From assembly GCF_964253085.1 (NCBI RefSeq), contig NZ_CAXUQH020000001.1:7440001-7504000 (forward strand): 64,000 nucleotides of DNA, read 5' to 3'. The notes beneath the pieces were generated by a model, which saw only the letters and a program-made list of their open reading frames with translations, made no database searches and was not told the origin of the DNA. A program made the translations under genes and the position numbers. This document shows, one piece after another, positions 1 to 7,921 of the stretch. Every line of letters starts with the position of its first letter. Within the stretch, counting starts at the first letter, position 1. The DNA is from Paenibacillus_E sp964253085 (GTDB lineage: Bacteria > Bacillota > Bacilli > Paenibacillales > NBRC-103111).

Positions 1-255
1 CACGCTTTAACCGCTGATTTCAGCCTCGTTCGCGCGGCCCGAGCAGACCGGATGGGAAATCTCATCTATAACAAGACGGCCTGCAACTTCAATCCGATGA
101 TGGCGACGGCAGGCAAGGTCACGATCGCGGAGGTGGAGCAGTTGTCCGAAACGGGTGATCTGGATCCGGAATCCATCGACACTCCGGGCATTTACGTACA
201 GCAAATCATCGTAGGAAAACAAGAGAAGCGCATAGAGCGTCTAACGACACGCTGA
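1..255 (+). CDS. scoA: 3-oxoacid CoA-transferase subunit A, C-terminal part
   Basis: The reading frame is open from the window edge to the stop at 253-255, so only about the last 84 residues are present. The stretch GNLIYNKTACNFNPMMATA followed by an EVEQL segment and a GIYVQ segment is the usual C-terminal end of the A subunit of class I CoA-transferases (succinyl-CoA:3-ketoacid or acetoacetate type). The enzyme moves CoA between succinyl-CoA or acetyl-CoA and acetoacetate in the cytoplasm. Subunit B follows 24 bases downstream, which supports the assignment. The ATG at 52 is internal to the family alignment and is not the real start. Substrate preference cannot be read from this fragment. 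Confidence 0.85.
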   Translation, partial: HALTADFSLVRAARADRMGNLIYNKTACNFNPMMATAGKVTIAEVEQLSETGDLDPESIDTPGIYVQQIIVGKQEKRIERLTTR

Positions 256-279
256 TCCGCCAAGGAGGAGAACTGAGAG

Positions 280-945
280 ATGAGCGAACCTATGTCCATT
301 CGCGAACGAATTGCCAGGCGCGCGGAAAAGGAGCTGCATGACGGTTATTATGTCAATCTGGGAATCGGCATTCCCACCATGGTTGCCAATTATATCTCGC
401 CGGACAAACAAGTCGTGCTGCAGTCCGAGAACGGCCTGCTCGGCATCGGCCCTTATCCGGCGCCGGACCGCGTCGATCCCGACTTGATTAATGCCGGCAA
501 AGAAACCGTCACCGCCATTACGGGCGCAGCTTATTTCAGCAGTGCCGATTCCTTCGCCATGATACGAGGCGGACATATCAATCTGGCGATTCTGGGCGGC
601 ATGGAAGTGTCCGCAGCCGGAGATCTGGCCAATTGGACGATTCCCGGCAAGATGGTCAAGGGCATGGGAGGAGCCATGGACTTGGTGCACGGCGCGAAGA
701 GGATTGTAGTCATTATGGAGCACGTCAACAAGGCTGGCCAGCCCAAGATCCTTAACAATTGTAGCCTTCCCTTGACCGGTAAGCAAGTGGTGAATCGGAT
801 CATTACCGACTGGGCGGTTATCGATGTTACGCCAGAAGGCCTACTTCTAGTTGAGGTCGCCGAAGGCTGCACGATCGAGGATGTCCGCGGCGCAACGGAG
901 CCGCCGCTTCTGCTGTCCGATACGCTGCAGATGAATGCCTATTAG
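280..945 (+). CDS. scoB: 3-oxoacid CoA-transferase subunit B
   Basis: This 221-residue protein is the normal length for the B subunit of a class I CoA-transferase. It has the N-terminal GIGIPTMVANYI segment and the SENGLLGIGP motif, whose glutamate (about residue 50) is the catalytic residue that forms the glutamyl-CoA thioester in this family. A GGAMDLV segment lies near residue 130. A strong AAGGAGG site precedes the ATG. It follows the A subunit directly and precedes a 3-hydroxybutyrate dehydrogenase-like gene, so the three probably form an operon turning 3-hydroxybutyrate or acetoacetate into acetoacetyl-CoA. The subunit identity is firm; acetoacetate as substrate comes from context. Confidence 0.9.
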   Translation: MSEPMSIRERIARRAEKELHDGYYVNLGIGIPTMVANYISPDKQVVLQSENGLLGIGPYPAPDRVDPDLINAGKETVTAITGAAYFSSADSFAMIRGGHINLAILGGMEVSAAGDLANWTIPGKMVKGMGGAMDLVHGAKRIVVIMEHVNKAGQPKILNNCSLPLTGKQVVNRIITDWAVIDVTPEGLLLVEVAEGCTIEDVRGATEPPLLLSDTLQMNAY

Positions 946-984
946 TGAGCTGGCTTAACTACTTCCTGAGAGGAGCTGAGGACC

Positions 985-1761
985 ATTTACACGAATCGCG
1001 TTGTTATCGTCACCGGCGCCGCCCAAGGAATCGGACTGAATATTGCCGGGAGCTTTGCCCGGCAAGGCGCAACGGTCGTTCTGTCGGATCGCAACGGCCC
1101 TGTACTTGAAGCAGCCGTGCGTGATTTAGCCGAGTCCGGCTGCAGAGCGGTTGCTATTCAAGCAGACATGACGGTGGAGAAGGACATCATCGGACTCATC
1201 GAACAAACTGCATCTTGGTATGGCCGATTGGACATTCTCGTCAACAATGCGGGAATGCAACACGTCGCGCCGATCGCGGATTTTCCGACGGAGAAGTTCG
1301 AGATCATGATCAAGATCATGCTGACTGCACCCTTCATCGCCATCAAACACGCCCTCCCCCTTATGAAGCAGCAGAACTACGGCCGCATTCTCAATATCGC
1401 ATCGATTAACGGAATCGTCGGTTTCCCGGGCAAAGCCGCCTACAATAGCGCCAAGCATGGGGTCATTGGCTTAACCAAAGTCGCTGCATTGGAAGCAGCC
1501 CCGTTCGGCATTACGGTTAACGCGTTATGTCCGGGTTATGTCGATACGCCTTTGGTTCGTGGACAGCTGCAAGATTTGGCCGTTGCCCGCAACGTACCCG
1601 TGGAGAAAGTGCTGGAAGAGGTCATTTTCCCGCTTGTTCCGCAGTGCCGATTCCTGGAAGTGGGCGAGATCGCGGATTACGCCCTGTTCCTCGCCAGCGA
1701 GAAGGCCAAGGGAGTTACCGGTCAGGCCGTGTTGCTGGATGGGGGCTATACGGCGCAATAG
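985..1761 (+). CDS. SDR dehydrogenase, probable 3-hydroxybutyrate dehydrogenase, apparent ATT start
   Basis: A classical short-chain dehydrogenase of 258 residues if it begins at ATT 985. The Rossmann motif TGAAQGIG lies close to the N-terminus, NNAG follows, and the catalytic serine (NIASINGIVG) and YNSAK pair are in place. The first ATG in frame (1117) would remove the whole cofactor-binding motif, so it cannot be the start. An in-frame stop at 967-969 bounds the upstream side, and between the two lie only CTG 976 and ATT 985. GGAGCTGAGG at 972-981 is correctly spaced for ATT 985. Position after the CoA-transferase genes suggests oxidation of 3-hydroxybutyrate to acetoacetate; the exact substrate is inferred. 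Confidence 0.85.
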   Translation: MYTNRVVIVTGAAQGIGLNIAGSFARQGATVVLSDRNGPVLEAAVRDLAESGCRAVAIQADMTVEKDIIGLIEQTASWYGRLDILVNNAGMQHVAPIADFPTEKFEIMIKIMLTAPFIAIKHALPLMKQQNYGRILNIASINGIVGFPGKAAYNSAKHGVIGLTKVAALEAAPFGITVNALCPGYVDTPLVRGQLQDLAVARNVPVEKVLEEVIFPLVPQCRFLEVGEIADYALFLASEKAKGVTGQAVLLDGGYTAQ

Positions 1762-1841
1762 CGGTTGAAGACTGCCTAGTAGAACAACGGGTTCTGCCTC
1801 CTTGAGTTGCTGGTGCGGTCGGGCAAATAAGATAGTCTTAA

Positions 1842-1879
1842 AAATACAGCAGGCCCCCACAAGGAGGCCTGCTGTATTT
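1842..1879. terminator. Bidirectional hairpin terminator
   Basis: Perfect 14-bp arms AAATACAGCAGGCC and GGCCTGCTGTATTT flank a 10-base loop. The hairpin lies between the SDR stop (+ strand) and the remains of a leucyl aminopeptidase gene on the - strand, and could serve both. The T-runs are short. Confidence 0.65.
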
Positions 1880-1889
1880 AGATGTATAA

Positions 1890-2030
1890 TTAATTCGAAT
1901 CTGCCGCACATTCCGCGGAATATTCAGCCAACAATCGTGCTTCATAACCGGTTGCGTCGGCAACGATATATCCTTTGATCGATTCCGATTCCATCGGCCC
2001 CGCCATGTCGACATGCGCCCACTGAGCACC
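1890..2030 (-). pseudogene. Leucyl aminopeptidase (M17) C-terminal remnant
   Basis: Read on the - strand, about 46 codons ending in TAA at 1890-1892 give WAHVDMAGP, then KGYIVADATGYEARLLAEY. WAHxDxAGP followed by KGxxxxxATGxGxRxL is the C-terminal signature of M17 cytosol aminopeptidases, which cleave N-terminal residues from peptides using two metal ions. The metal-binding core is absent, so no activity is possible. The fragment joins, in a different frame, a copper-amine-oxidase-like stalk domain at about 2030-2045. It is the 3' stub of a deleted gene that has kept its terminator. Confidence 0.7.
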
Positions 2031-2299
2031 CTCATCTCAAAATTAATATTATCGTTCCCTTTTAGAACTTTGAATGGCGATCCAAGCGGTGTACCTTCCA
2101 CCTTCTTGCCCAAAATAACTGAGTTATTCTCTCCATCCCACTGAATATCCGTTTCTAGCAATTCAGAAACCAATCGCAAAGGAACATAAGTGCTGCCATC
2201 TACAATAAAAGGCTTCCACATTGAATTGTGCATTTGGTTATCAGAATTCATTTCTTGTAAGCAAAATTCCACATTCCCATAAAAATAATAAGCCTTCAC
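2031..2299 (-). pseudogene. Copper-amine-oxidase-like stalk domain fragment
   Basis: About 90 codons on the - strand contain VDGSTYVPLRLVSELL, then an IQWDG turn and SVIL. This is the repeat seen in the copper amine oxidase N-terminal-like (stalk) domain common in secreted Paenibacillus proteins, where it usually anchors other modules to the cell wall. There is no signal peptide and no other module, and the frame runs on into out-of-frame aminopeptidase DNA. It appears to be an internal piece left by a deletion. The 99 bases from 2300 to 2398 carry nothing recognised. Confidence 0.6.
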
Positions 2300-2398
2300 C
2301 CAATAGAGTGAACGCCTATTTAACGTATATTCTGAAGCACTTTCCTTTACTTATTTCGACTGATAGATCCATTCGTAAACGGTAATTCTTGCGACGAG

Positions 2399-3271
2399 TT
2401 ACCCAAAAGCGTACGTCGGAGTTCCCCGTATAGAGGTTTCCACAGCAAAGAGTGAACCTGAAAAAGGTTGGTTAAGTTGCTCCTCCTCCGTAAGACCGCA
2501 AGTTGCTGTTGTGATGTACAATGTTCGCAGAGCCGGACCTCCAAAAACGCAGGATGTCACAAGTGCCGCCGGAACAGAAACTCTCTCCAGACATTGCCCT
2601 GTTTGGGCATTCCATCTGGAGACCTGCCATCCGTTCCAGTGCGCAATCCACAACATGCCTTCCGTATCGATCGTCATTCCGTCGGGCCAGCCCTCTTCAG
2701 GCTTAAAATCGATCACGCACCGGGGGTTTGTAATTTTGCCTGTGGGATCATCATAATCAAAGGCCGTTACCTGCTCTGCGGCGCTGTCGATATAATACAT
2801 CTTTGTACGATCGGGACTCCATGCGAGACCATTGGATATTGTGACGTTAGGAATCATCGTACGGCAACTATAGTCCGAATCAAGACGATATAAACTTCCT
2901 TTGCCTGGCGTATCCTCAAGATCCTTTGTTCCAGCCCAGAATCGTCCCTGCGGATCGCATTTCCCATCGTTGAAACGACTATTAGTCATGGTCTCCTCGG
3001 GATCATATATGGGTATCAATTTTCCATCCTTCAACGATAAGGAATGGTATCCTTTTTCGGTTACAGCCATGAGGCCGCCAGTCTTTCTCGGTACAACTGC
3101 GCTGATCATTTGGTCGAAGTCATAAACGGATTGACATCCGGAGCTCGGCTCCAATACATAAAGACGATTGCACAGGATATCAACCCAATATAATTTGCCG
3201 CTTTTGGCGTCCCAACTAGGTCCTTCCCCCAGCAACGCCTTAACGTCCGCGACAACCCTTGGCGAATTCAC
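2399..3271 (-). CDS. SMP-30/gluconolactonase family sugar lactonase
   Basis: A 290-residue six-bladed beta-propeller of the SMP-30/regucalcin family. LLGEGPSWD near residue 15 supplies the metal-ligand glutamate, SRFNDGKCDPQGRFW near residue 100, NGLAWSPD near 148 and GWPDGMTID near 200 supply the other expected metal-site and lid segments. Such enzymes open aldonolactones to aldonic acids. It is the last gene of a five-gene - strand cluster with two dehydrogenases, a diketo-acid hydrolase and a sugar-acid dehydratase, which fits a lactonase step. The start is GTG 3271, with AAAGGGAAG upstream. The sugar is unknown. Confidence 0.85.
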   Translation of the reverse strand: MNSPRVVADVKALLGEGPSWDAKSGKLYWVDILCNRLYVLEPSSGCQSVYDFDQMISAVVPRKTGGLMAVTEKGYHSLSLKDGKLIPIYDPEETMTNSRFNDGKCDPQGRFWAGTKDLEDTPGKGSLYRLDSDYSCRTMIPNVTISNGLAWSPDRTKMYYIDSAAEQVTAFDYDDPTGKITNPRCVIDFKPEEGWPDGMTIDTEGMLWIAHWNGWQVSRWNAQTGQCLERVSVPAALVTSCVFGGPALRTLYITTATCGLTEEEQLNQPFSGSLFAVETSIRGTPTYAFG

Positions 3272-3304
3272 TACATGAACACTTCCCTTTACTACCTAAT
3301 ATAT

Positions 3305-4072
3305 TTACAGCTCCGCAGTCATCCCGCCATCAGCGACCAGCGTAGCCCCCGTCATGAAAGAGTTTTCCGAGCTGGCAGCAAACAGAATCACAGTTGCTAT
3401 CTCCTCGGGCTGTCCTACGCGGCCGATCGGTTGCGAATCGTTCCATTGCTTCATGATCTCCTCGCGAGGGGTATCCAGGTTTTTCACGCTACTTTCAAGC
3501 ATCGGAGTATGAACGGCTCCGGGAAGCACGGTATTCACCCGTATGTTCTGACGGGCATAATCGAGAGCAATGGCCCTCGTCAATGCCGAGATGCCCCCTT
3601 TGGAAGCCGAGTATGCCGAATACCCCTCCAGCGTGGCCAGTGCATGGACCGAGCTTACATTCACTATGGAGCCGCCGCCATTCTCCAGCATGGACGGAAT
3701 AACCTCCCGACAAAACAGAAAAACCGAGGTAAGGTTATTCATGATCACTTGATTCCACTGTTCCAGGCTCATATCCGTAAGGCGAATTTGCGGGCACATT
3801 GCGGCATTATTCACCAAAACATCGATCTTCCCAAACGTGTCCAGCGTTGTTTGAACGACCCTTTTTACGTCGGCTTCCAGTGCAACGTCTGCCTGAATCG
3901 CAATAGCCCGGCCCCCAGCTTCTGAAATTTCCTGCGCAACAGCCTCTGCTTTTCCGACTGTTCGGTTGACGACAGCGACCTGTCCTCCTTGGGCAGCGAA
4001 CTTATGTGCAACGGCGCGGCCTATGCCACCGCCGCCGCCCGTCACAATAATAACCTTCCCCTTCCAATTCAT
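3305..4072 (-). CDS. SDR sugar or sugar-acid dehydrogenase
   Basis: A 255-residue classical short-chain dehydrogenase with TGGGGGIG near the N-terminus, NNAAM, the catalytic serine (NVSSVHA) and YSASK. It ends with a glucose-dehydrogenase/FabG-like SFMTGATLVADGG segment. ATG 4072 is chosen because GGAGGTG lies eight bases ahead; the GTG at 4081 is too close to that site. In non-phosphorylative rhamnose and fucose routes an SDR serves either as the sugar 1-dehydrogenase or as the 2-keto-3-deoxy-acid dehydrogenase. Which role applies here cannot be decided, because a second dehydrogenase is encoded two genes upstream. Confidence 0.85.
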   Translation of the reverse strand: MNWKGKVIIVTGGGGGIGRAVAHKFAAQGGQVAVVNRTVGKAEAVAQEISEAGGRAIAIQADVALEADVKRVVQTTLDTFGKIDVLVNNAAMCPQIRLTDMSLEQWNQVIMNNLTSVFLFCREVIPSMLENGGGSIVNVSSVHALATLEGYSAYSASKGGISALTRAIALDYARQNIRVNTVLPGAVHTPMLESSVKNLDTPREEIMKQWNDSQPIGRVGQPEEIATVILFAASSENSFMTGATLVADGGMTAEL

Positions 4073-4099
4073 TCGGAACACACCTCCACGTTGTTAACT

Positions 4100-4957
4100 T
4101 TATTGCTCCGATACAAAAGTACTTCGAAGTGTACCGATTCCTTCCACTGTCGCTTCCACAATGTCCCCCGGCTGAAGCCATACCTGTGGTTTTTTCCCCA
4201 TTCCGACTCCAGGCGGCGTCCCTGTGCTGATGATGTCTCCTGGTTGAAGTGTGATGGTATTCGAAAGGAACGAAATCAAATGGGGAATATCGAAAATCAA
4301 TTCCTTTGTATTCGAGTTCTGCATGATTTCGCCGTTTAAGGTTAAAGAGATAGGCAAATTTCCGGGATTCGGGATTTCATCCTTGGTTACGATCCAAGGT
4401 CCCATAGGAGCGAAACCGTCAATCGCTTTCCCTCGCGTCCATTGAGGTTCATTCAGCTGAATATCTCGTGCGCTGACATCATTTAATACCGTATATCCGA
4501 ATACGTAGTCCATGGCGGAATCCTTCGAAACTTTCTTGGCCGTTTTGCCGATAACGACAGCCAGTTCCACTTCATAATCGCACTGCGATACCTCTTGCGG
4601 AATGACCACCTTGTCATTGTGACTGTTTAAACAGTTATTAAATTTTGGAAACAGCACCGGCACCTTCGGAACTTGCATATTGGATTCAATCACATGATCG
4701 TGGTAATTCAACCCGATGCAGATGATTTTCTCGGGATCCGTCAAAGGCGATAGCAGCTTTACCTCATTTAAGTTGTAAACAGGGGCGCCTTCCGTTAGAG
4801 CTTCGATTTCCGCTTGATTAGTCCCTGCGAATTGCGTTATGAACTCCCGAGCGGTTCCACTTATGGTCAGCGCTTTTATCGTATCATGATTGTCTAAAAT
4901 ACCGACCTTAAGCTGTTGATGATCATCTTTCAAATGGTAAAACTGTAGCAATTTCAT
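4100..4957 (-). CDS. Fumarylacetoacetate hydrolase family, probable 2,4-diketo-3-deoxy-sugar-acid hydrolase
   Basis: A 285-residue FAH-fold protein. It has an N-terminal YCIGLNYHDH-like segment (IICIGLNYHDHV), the metal ligands around CDYEVELAVVIGK and GYTVLNDVSARDIQ, GKAIDGFAPMGPW and the closing STGTPPGVG motif. Relatives hydrolyse C-C bonds in 2,4-diketo acids; the closest functional class is 2,4-diketo-3-deoxy-L-fuconate or L-rhamnonate hydrolase, giving pyruvate plus a hydroxy acid. GGAGGG precedes the ATG. The neighbouring dehydratase and dehydrogenases supply exactly the steps that would make such a substrate, which favours this over tyrosine breakdown. Confidence 0.85.
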   Translation of the reverse strand: MKLLQFYHLKDDHQQLKVGILDNHDTIKALTISGTAREFITQFAGTNQAEIEALTEGAPVYNLNEVKLLSPLTDPEKIICIGLNYHDHVIESNMQVPKVPVLFPKFNNCLNSHNDKVVIPQEVSQCDYEVELAVVIGKTAKKVSKDSAMDYVFGYTVLNDVSARDIQLNEPQWTRGKAIDGFAPMGPWIVTKDEIPNPGNLPISLTLNGEIMQNSNTKELIFDIPHLISFLSNTITLQPGDIISTGTPPGVGMGKKPQVWLQPGDIVEATVEGIGTLRSTFVSEQ

Positions 4958-4971
4958 AATAACCCTCCAAC

Positions 4972-5967
4972 TTATAAACTCAAAATTATTTTCGCGACCT
5001 TACCCGGGCCGGAAATCAGCTTCTCAAAACACATGCTGCCTTCGGTTAGGGGGGCGGTTTCAACCCATGGCAGCATATTAACTCTCCCTTGTCCGATCCA
5101 CAGCGATGCCGTTTCAAAATCATTTTGCGAATAAGCGAATGCCCCCATGGTAACCGTTTCACTGCGAATCATGTCGTTTACCGGCAACTTGCTTTCCGCT
5201 TCATGCAAACCTGTGAACACCACTCTGCCACCAGGCCGCGCTGCCTGTACGCTGTTTCTGCGAGTTGCCTCAGCCCCAACCGCATCGATCACTGCATCGA
5301 AGCCTCCACGGAGCGACGGTTCAAGCTGTTCCAGGCTGGTAGCTGCAATCCCGCCCAGCTCTTTAACGATTTCTAGTCTTGCTTCGTTAAGGTCCATGAC
5401 CACAATATCCCGAAGGCCATATACTTGAGCAGCCTGCAAGGCGAACAGGCCGATCGGACCGGCACCATAAATGAGCAATCGGTCAGTCGGAGTTAACGTC
5501 AGCAACCGGCATACATGAATCGCACAGGCAAAAGGTTCGGCAAAAGCCCCTTCCTCCAATGACACGTGATCCTCCAATCGATATACATTTCTCGCTGGCA
5601 CTGCTACATACTCGGCAAATGCTCCCGGTCTGTGAGCTCCAAGCAAATTTCGTTCGCCGCACAATTGGGATTGACCGCTCTGGCAATAACGGCAGTGTCC
5701 GCAAGTCACCAACGGATTGGCCGTAACGCGATCTCCAACTTGCAATCCATCCACTTGGGTTCCCAACTGTTCAACTACACCTGAAAACTCATGTCCCATG
5801 ATCAGCGGAGGTTTACGAAGGGAGTTGTGACCTAAGTAACCGCTAAGCTCGGAACCGCAAATTCCTGCCCGCTGTACGCGGATTAAAACCTCATCTTCCT
5901 TAATCTCGGGGATCGGCACCTCCCGAATGTTCATCATCCGGGGTCCTTCATATACCAATGCTTTCAT
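4972..5967 (-). CDS. Zinc-dependent medium-chain sugar/polyol dehydrogenase
   Basis: A 331-residue MDR enzyme. Catalytic zinc ligands are visible in AGICGSELSGYLG and PPLIMGHEFSG, the structural zinc cysteines in CGHCRYCQSGQSQLC, and the NAD-binding motif in YGAGPIGLFALQAA. Family members oxidise secondary alcohols of sugars and polyols (sorbitol, threonine, galactitol-1-phosphate types). In this cluster it could oxidise the C4 hydroxyl of a 2-keto-3-deoxy acid, as MDR enzymes do in some non-phosphorylative fucose/arabinose routes, or act on the sugar itself. AAGGAG precedes ATG 5967. The hydrolase starts 14 bases after its stop, so the two are surely co-transcribed. Confidence 0.85.
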   Translation of the reverse strand: MKALVYEGPRMMNIREVPIPEIKEDEVLIRVQRAGICGSELSGYLGHNSLRKPPLIMGHEFSGVVEQLGTQVDGLQVGDRVTANPLVTCGHCRYCQSGQSQLCGERNLLGAHRPGAFAEYVAVPARNVYRLEDHVSLEEGAFAEPFACAIHVCRLLTLTPTDRLLIYGAGPIGLFALQAAQVYGLRDIVVMDLNEARLEIVKELGGIAATSLEQLEPSLRGGFDAVIDAVGAEATRRNSVQAARPGGRVVFTGLHEAESKLPVNDMIRSETVTMGAFAYSQNDFETASLWIGQGRVNMLPWVETAPLTEGSMCFEKLISGPGKVAKIILSL

Positions 5968-5984
5968 GTCGATGTCATCTCCTT

Positions 5985-7133
5985 CTATTCAACGCGCTCC
6001 CGTTTCTCCCAGCCTTGTCTGAACAAGGGCAGCCAGTGGCCGGGATCATACGGATGCTTAGCGATTTCGTCCAAGTTCAGCTCGAAGCCGAGACCCGGCC
6101 GTTCCGGCGGTTGAAGGTATCCGTTCTCTACTTTGAACGAAGTAGACAAAATTTCCTGTGCCCAGGAAGCATTAAATTCATCAAAAATTTCATGCAAGAA
6201 GAAATTCGGAGTCGCCATATTCAAATGAGCACACACAATGGAACAAATAGGACCTTGAGCGCTATGCGGAGCGGTAACACCGTTATGTGCGTGCACCATG
6301 CCGCAAATCTGCTTGGATGCACTAAGTCCCAGGAATTGCGGCTCCAGCTGAATAATATGAACGGCATCGTGCTTGAGAAGCTCTGCAAACTGTTCTCGGT
6401 TATAGTAATCCTCACCGCAGGCAATCGGCACCGGGCTGCGCTTCGCCACCTCGATCACCGAGGATTGCCGATAAGGAGGAACCGGGGCTTCAAACCAGGT
6501 CGGACGATAGGGCGCCATCGCATCTGCGAACTGAATAGCTGTATGAACGCTGAAGCGGTTATGCCCCTCGATCAGAATATCTACCTCCTGGCCGACCGCC
6601 TCGCGAACAACGGCGATTTTGCGAATGGCACTGGAGAAATCGGCTCGCTCAACGGTACGCCAAGCAGAACCAAATGGATCGAACTTCAGTGCCGTGTAAC
6701 CTTTCGCCACAACTTCCTTCGCCTGATTAAATAAGCTTTCCTCATCCGTACCACCACGGTACCAGCCGTTTGCGTAACAGCGTAGTTTATCGTGGCATTG
6801 GCCTCCAAGAAGCTTGTACACTGGCTGACCGGTTGCCTTACCCATAATGTCCCAGCATGCAGTTTCAATGGCCGCAAGGGCGGAGCCTTGAATTTGGCCG
6901 CCATCCGAATAAACGTCCCGAATCATCTTTAAGGAAATCGCCTCAACATCAAATGGACTCATACCAATAACCAGATGCTTGAGTTCATGGATTGCAGCTT
7001 CAACGGTCTTGGCAAAAGCGTTCAAAGTTCCTTCGCCAATACCGGAAATTCCTTCATCCGTGTCGACTCGCACAAAAAGCCAGTTTTTCCATGAGTTCCC
7101 CACAATATAAGTGTGTACGTCCGTGATCTTCAT
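5985..7133 (-). CDS. Enolase-superfamily sugar-acid dehydratase (galactonate dehydratase-like)
   Basis: A 382-residue mandelate racemase/muconate lactonising family protein. The N-terminal capping domain covers about residues 1-120. The barrel carries ALKFDPFG (lysine base), LIEGHNRF, WFEAPVPP and ACGEDYY as acidic metal ligands, and APHSAQGP with the catalytic histidine. This arrangement matches acid-sugar dehydratases of the D-galactonate/mandelate racemase subgroup, which turn an aldonate into a 2-keto-3-deoxy acid. It is the first gene of the - strand operon after the GntR gene, and a GntR-type palindrome lies in its leader. Substrate specificity is not predictable from sequence alone. 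Confidence 0.85.
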   Translation of the reverse strand: MKITDVHTYIVGNSWKNWLFVRVDTDEGISGIGEGTLNAFAKTVEAAIHELKHLVIGMSPFDVEAISLKMIRDVYSDGGQIQGSALAAIETACWDIMGKATGQPVYKLLGGQCHDKLRCYANGWYRGGTDEESLFNQAKEVVAKGYTALKFDPFGSAWRTVERADFSSAIRKIAVVREAVGQEVDILIEGHNRFSVHTAIQFADAMAPYRPTWFEAPVPPYRQSSVIEVAKRSPVPIACGEDYYNREQFAELLKHDAVHIIQLEPQFLGLSASKQICGMVHAHNGVTAPHSAQGPICSIVCAHLNMATPNFFLHEIFDEFNASWAQEILSTSFKVENGYLQPPERPGLGFELNLDEIAKHPYDPGHWLPLFRQGWEKRERVE

Positions 7134-7188
7134 GCCATTTTTACCTCCCTCATCATATGAGTTAAAAGTACCATCGCCTCTTTATATC

Positions 7189-7213
7189 TACAAGATGTCT
7201 CACTTGTATACAT
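7189..7213. promoter_or_regulatory. Candidate GntR operator
   Basis: In the 79-base gap between the GntR stop and the dehydratase start, TACAAG (7189-7194) and CTTGTA (7203-7208) form an inverted repeat with an 8-base spacer. The right half continues as TTGTATACAT, close to the TTGTATACAA-type operators known for FCD-domain GntR repressors. Its position in the leader of the catabolic operon fits control by the upstream gene product; this is inference. Confidence 0.45.
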
Positions 7214-7848
7214 CAAAGCATAATCTTTTTGACATATTGGATATGGTTGTACAGCAGCTTTTCCGTAGCCGCCGGATCATTCCCTTCTAAAGCTTGCCGA
7301 ATTAGCTTGTGTTCGTTCAAGCTTCCCCACAAGCGGCTTTGATTTTTGTAAAACGTTGCCCGTACCGCCATCAAAAATTTGTCCTGCAGTCTGGACATCA
7401 CTTCCGTGTACTCCTCATTGTCCAATCCCGAGATCATCATGGCGTGAAAATTGCGATCCAATTGTACAAATCCGACAATATCCTCTTTCTGCACACATTG
7501 CTCTTGAAGAGCTAAATTATCGTCCAACCGACGAAAAAAGTACGCATCCATCTTGCCGGTTAGCTGTCTGGCCGCAAAGGTTTCGAGCGAAAGCCGCAGC
7601 TCATAGATTTCCATGATTTTCTTCAGAGACATTTCTTGTACGATAACACCTTGGTTAGGTCTAAGCTTCACGAGTCCAACCATTTCCAGTCTGTCCATGG
7701 CCGAACGAATCGGCGTTTTACTCATACCAAGGAGCTCGCTGAGCGCCCGCTCGGAAAGAAACGTTCCGCCCTGCCATTCTCCGTTAACAATTTTTTGCTT
7801 AATCGTTTCAAAGGCAATTTCTCTTAATGTAGTTCCTGTGCTGGACAT
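7213..7848 (-). CDS. GntR family (FCD domain) regulator of the sugar-acid operon
   Basis: A 211-residue regulator with an N-terminal winged helix of GntR type (FLSERALSELLGMSKTPIRS, then MVGLVKLRPNQGVIV) and a C-terminal all-helical FCD ligand domain from about residue 80, including the LDRNFHAMM segment with the expected Asp and His. FCD proteins usually bind sugar acids or keto acids and repress their own operon. ATG 7848 is preferred over codons further upstream because those would run into the divergent gene, and AAGGAAGCAAGGAG precedes it. It is transcribed towards the dehydratase operon, its likely target. Confidence 0.85.
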   Translation of the reverse strand: MSSTGTTLREIAFETIKQKIVNGEWQGGTFLSERALSELLGMSKTPIRSAMDRLEMVGLVKLRPNQGVIVQEMSLKKIMEIYELRLSLETFAARQLTGKMDAYFFRRLDDNLALQEQCVQKEDIVGFVQLDRNFHAMMISGLDNEEYTEVMSRLQDKFLMAVRATFYKNQSRLWGSLNEHKLIRQALEGNDPAATEKLLYNHIQYVKKIML

Positions 7849-7921
7849 ACTCCTTGCTTCCTTTCCATGAACAATTGATTTAAGATAATTATAACATTTC
7901 AGCTCGGGAAGGAACCGCAAA

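Noticed and set aside
4100..4957. Fumarylacetoacetase of tyrosine degradation
   Set aside because: No tyrosine-pathway genes are nearby; the lactonase, dehydratase and dehydrogenases point to a 2,4-diketo-sugar-acid substrate.
7186..7194. A further copy of the TTGTAG regulon site before the dehydratase gene
   Set aside because: TTGTAG is present on the - strand, but there is no AAAAACTA six bases upstream and no TATAAT 33 bases downstream. It fits better as part of the GntR palindrome.
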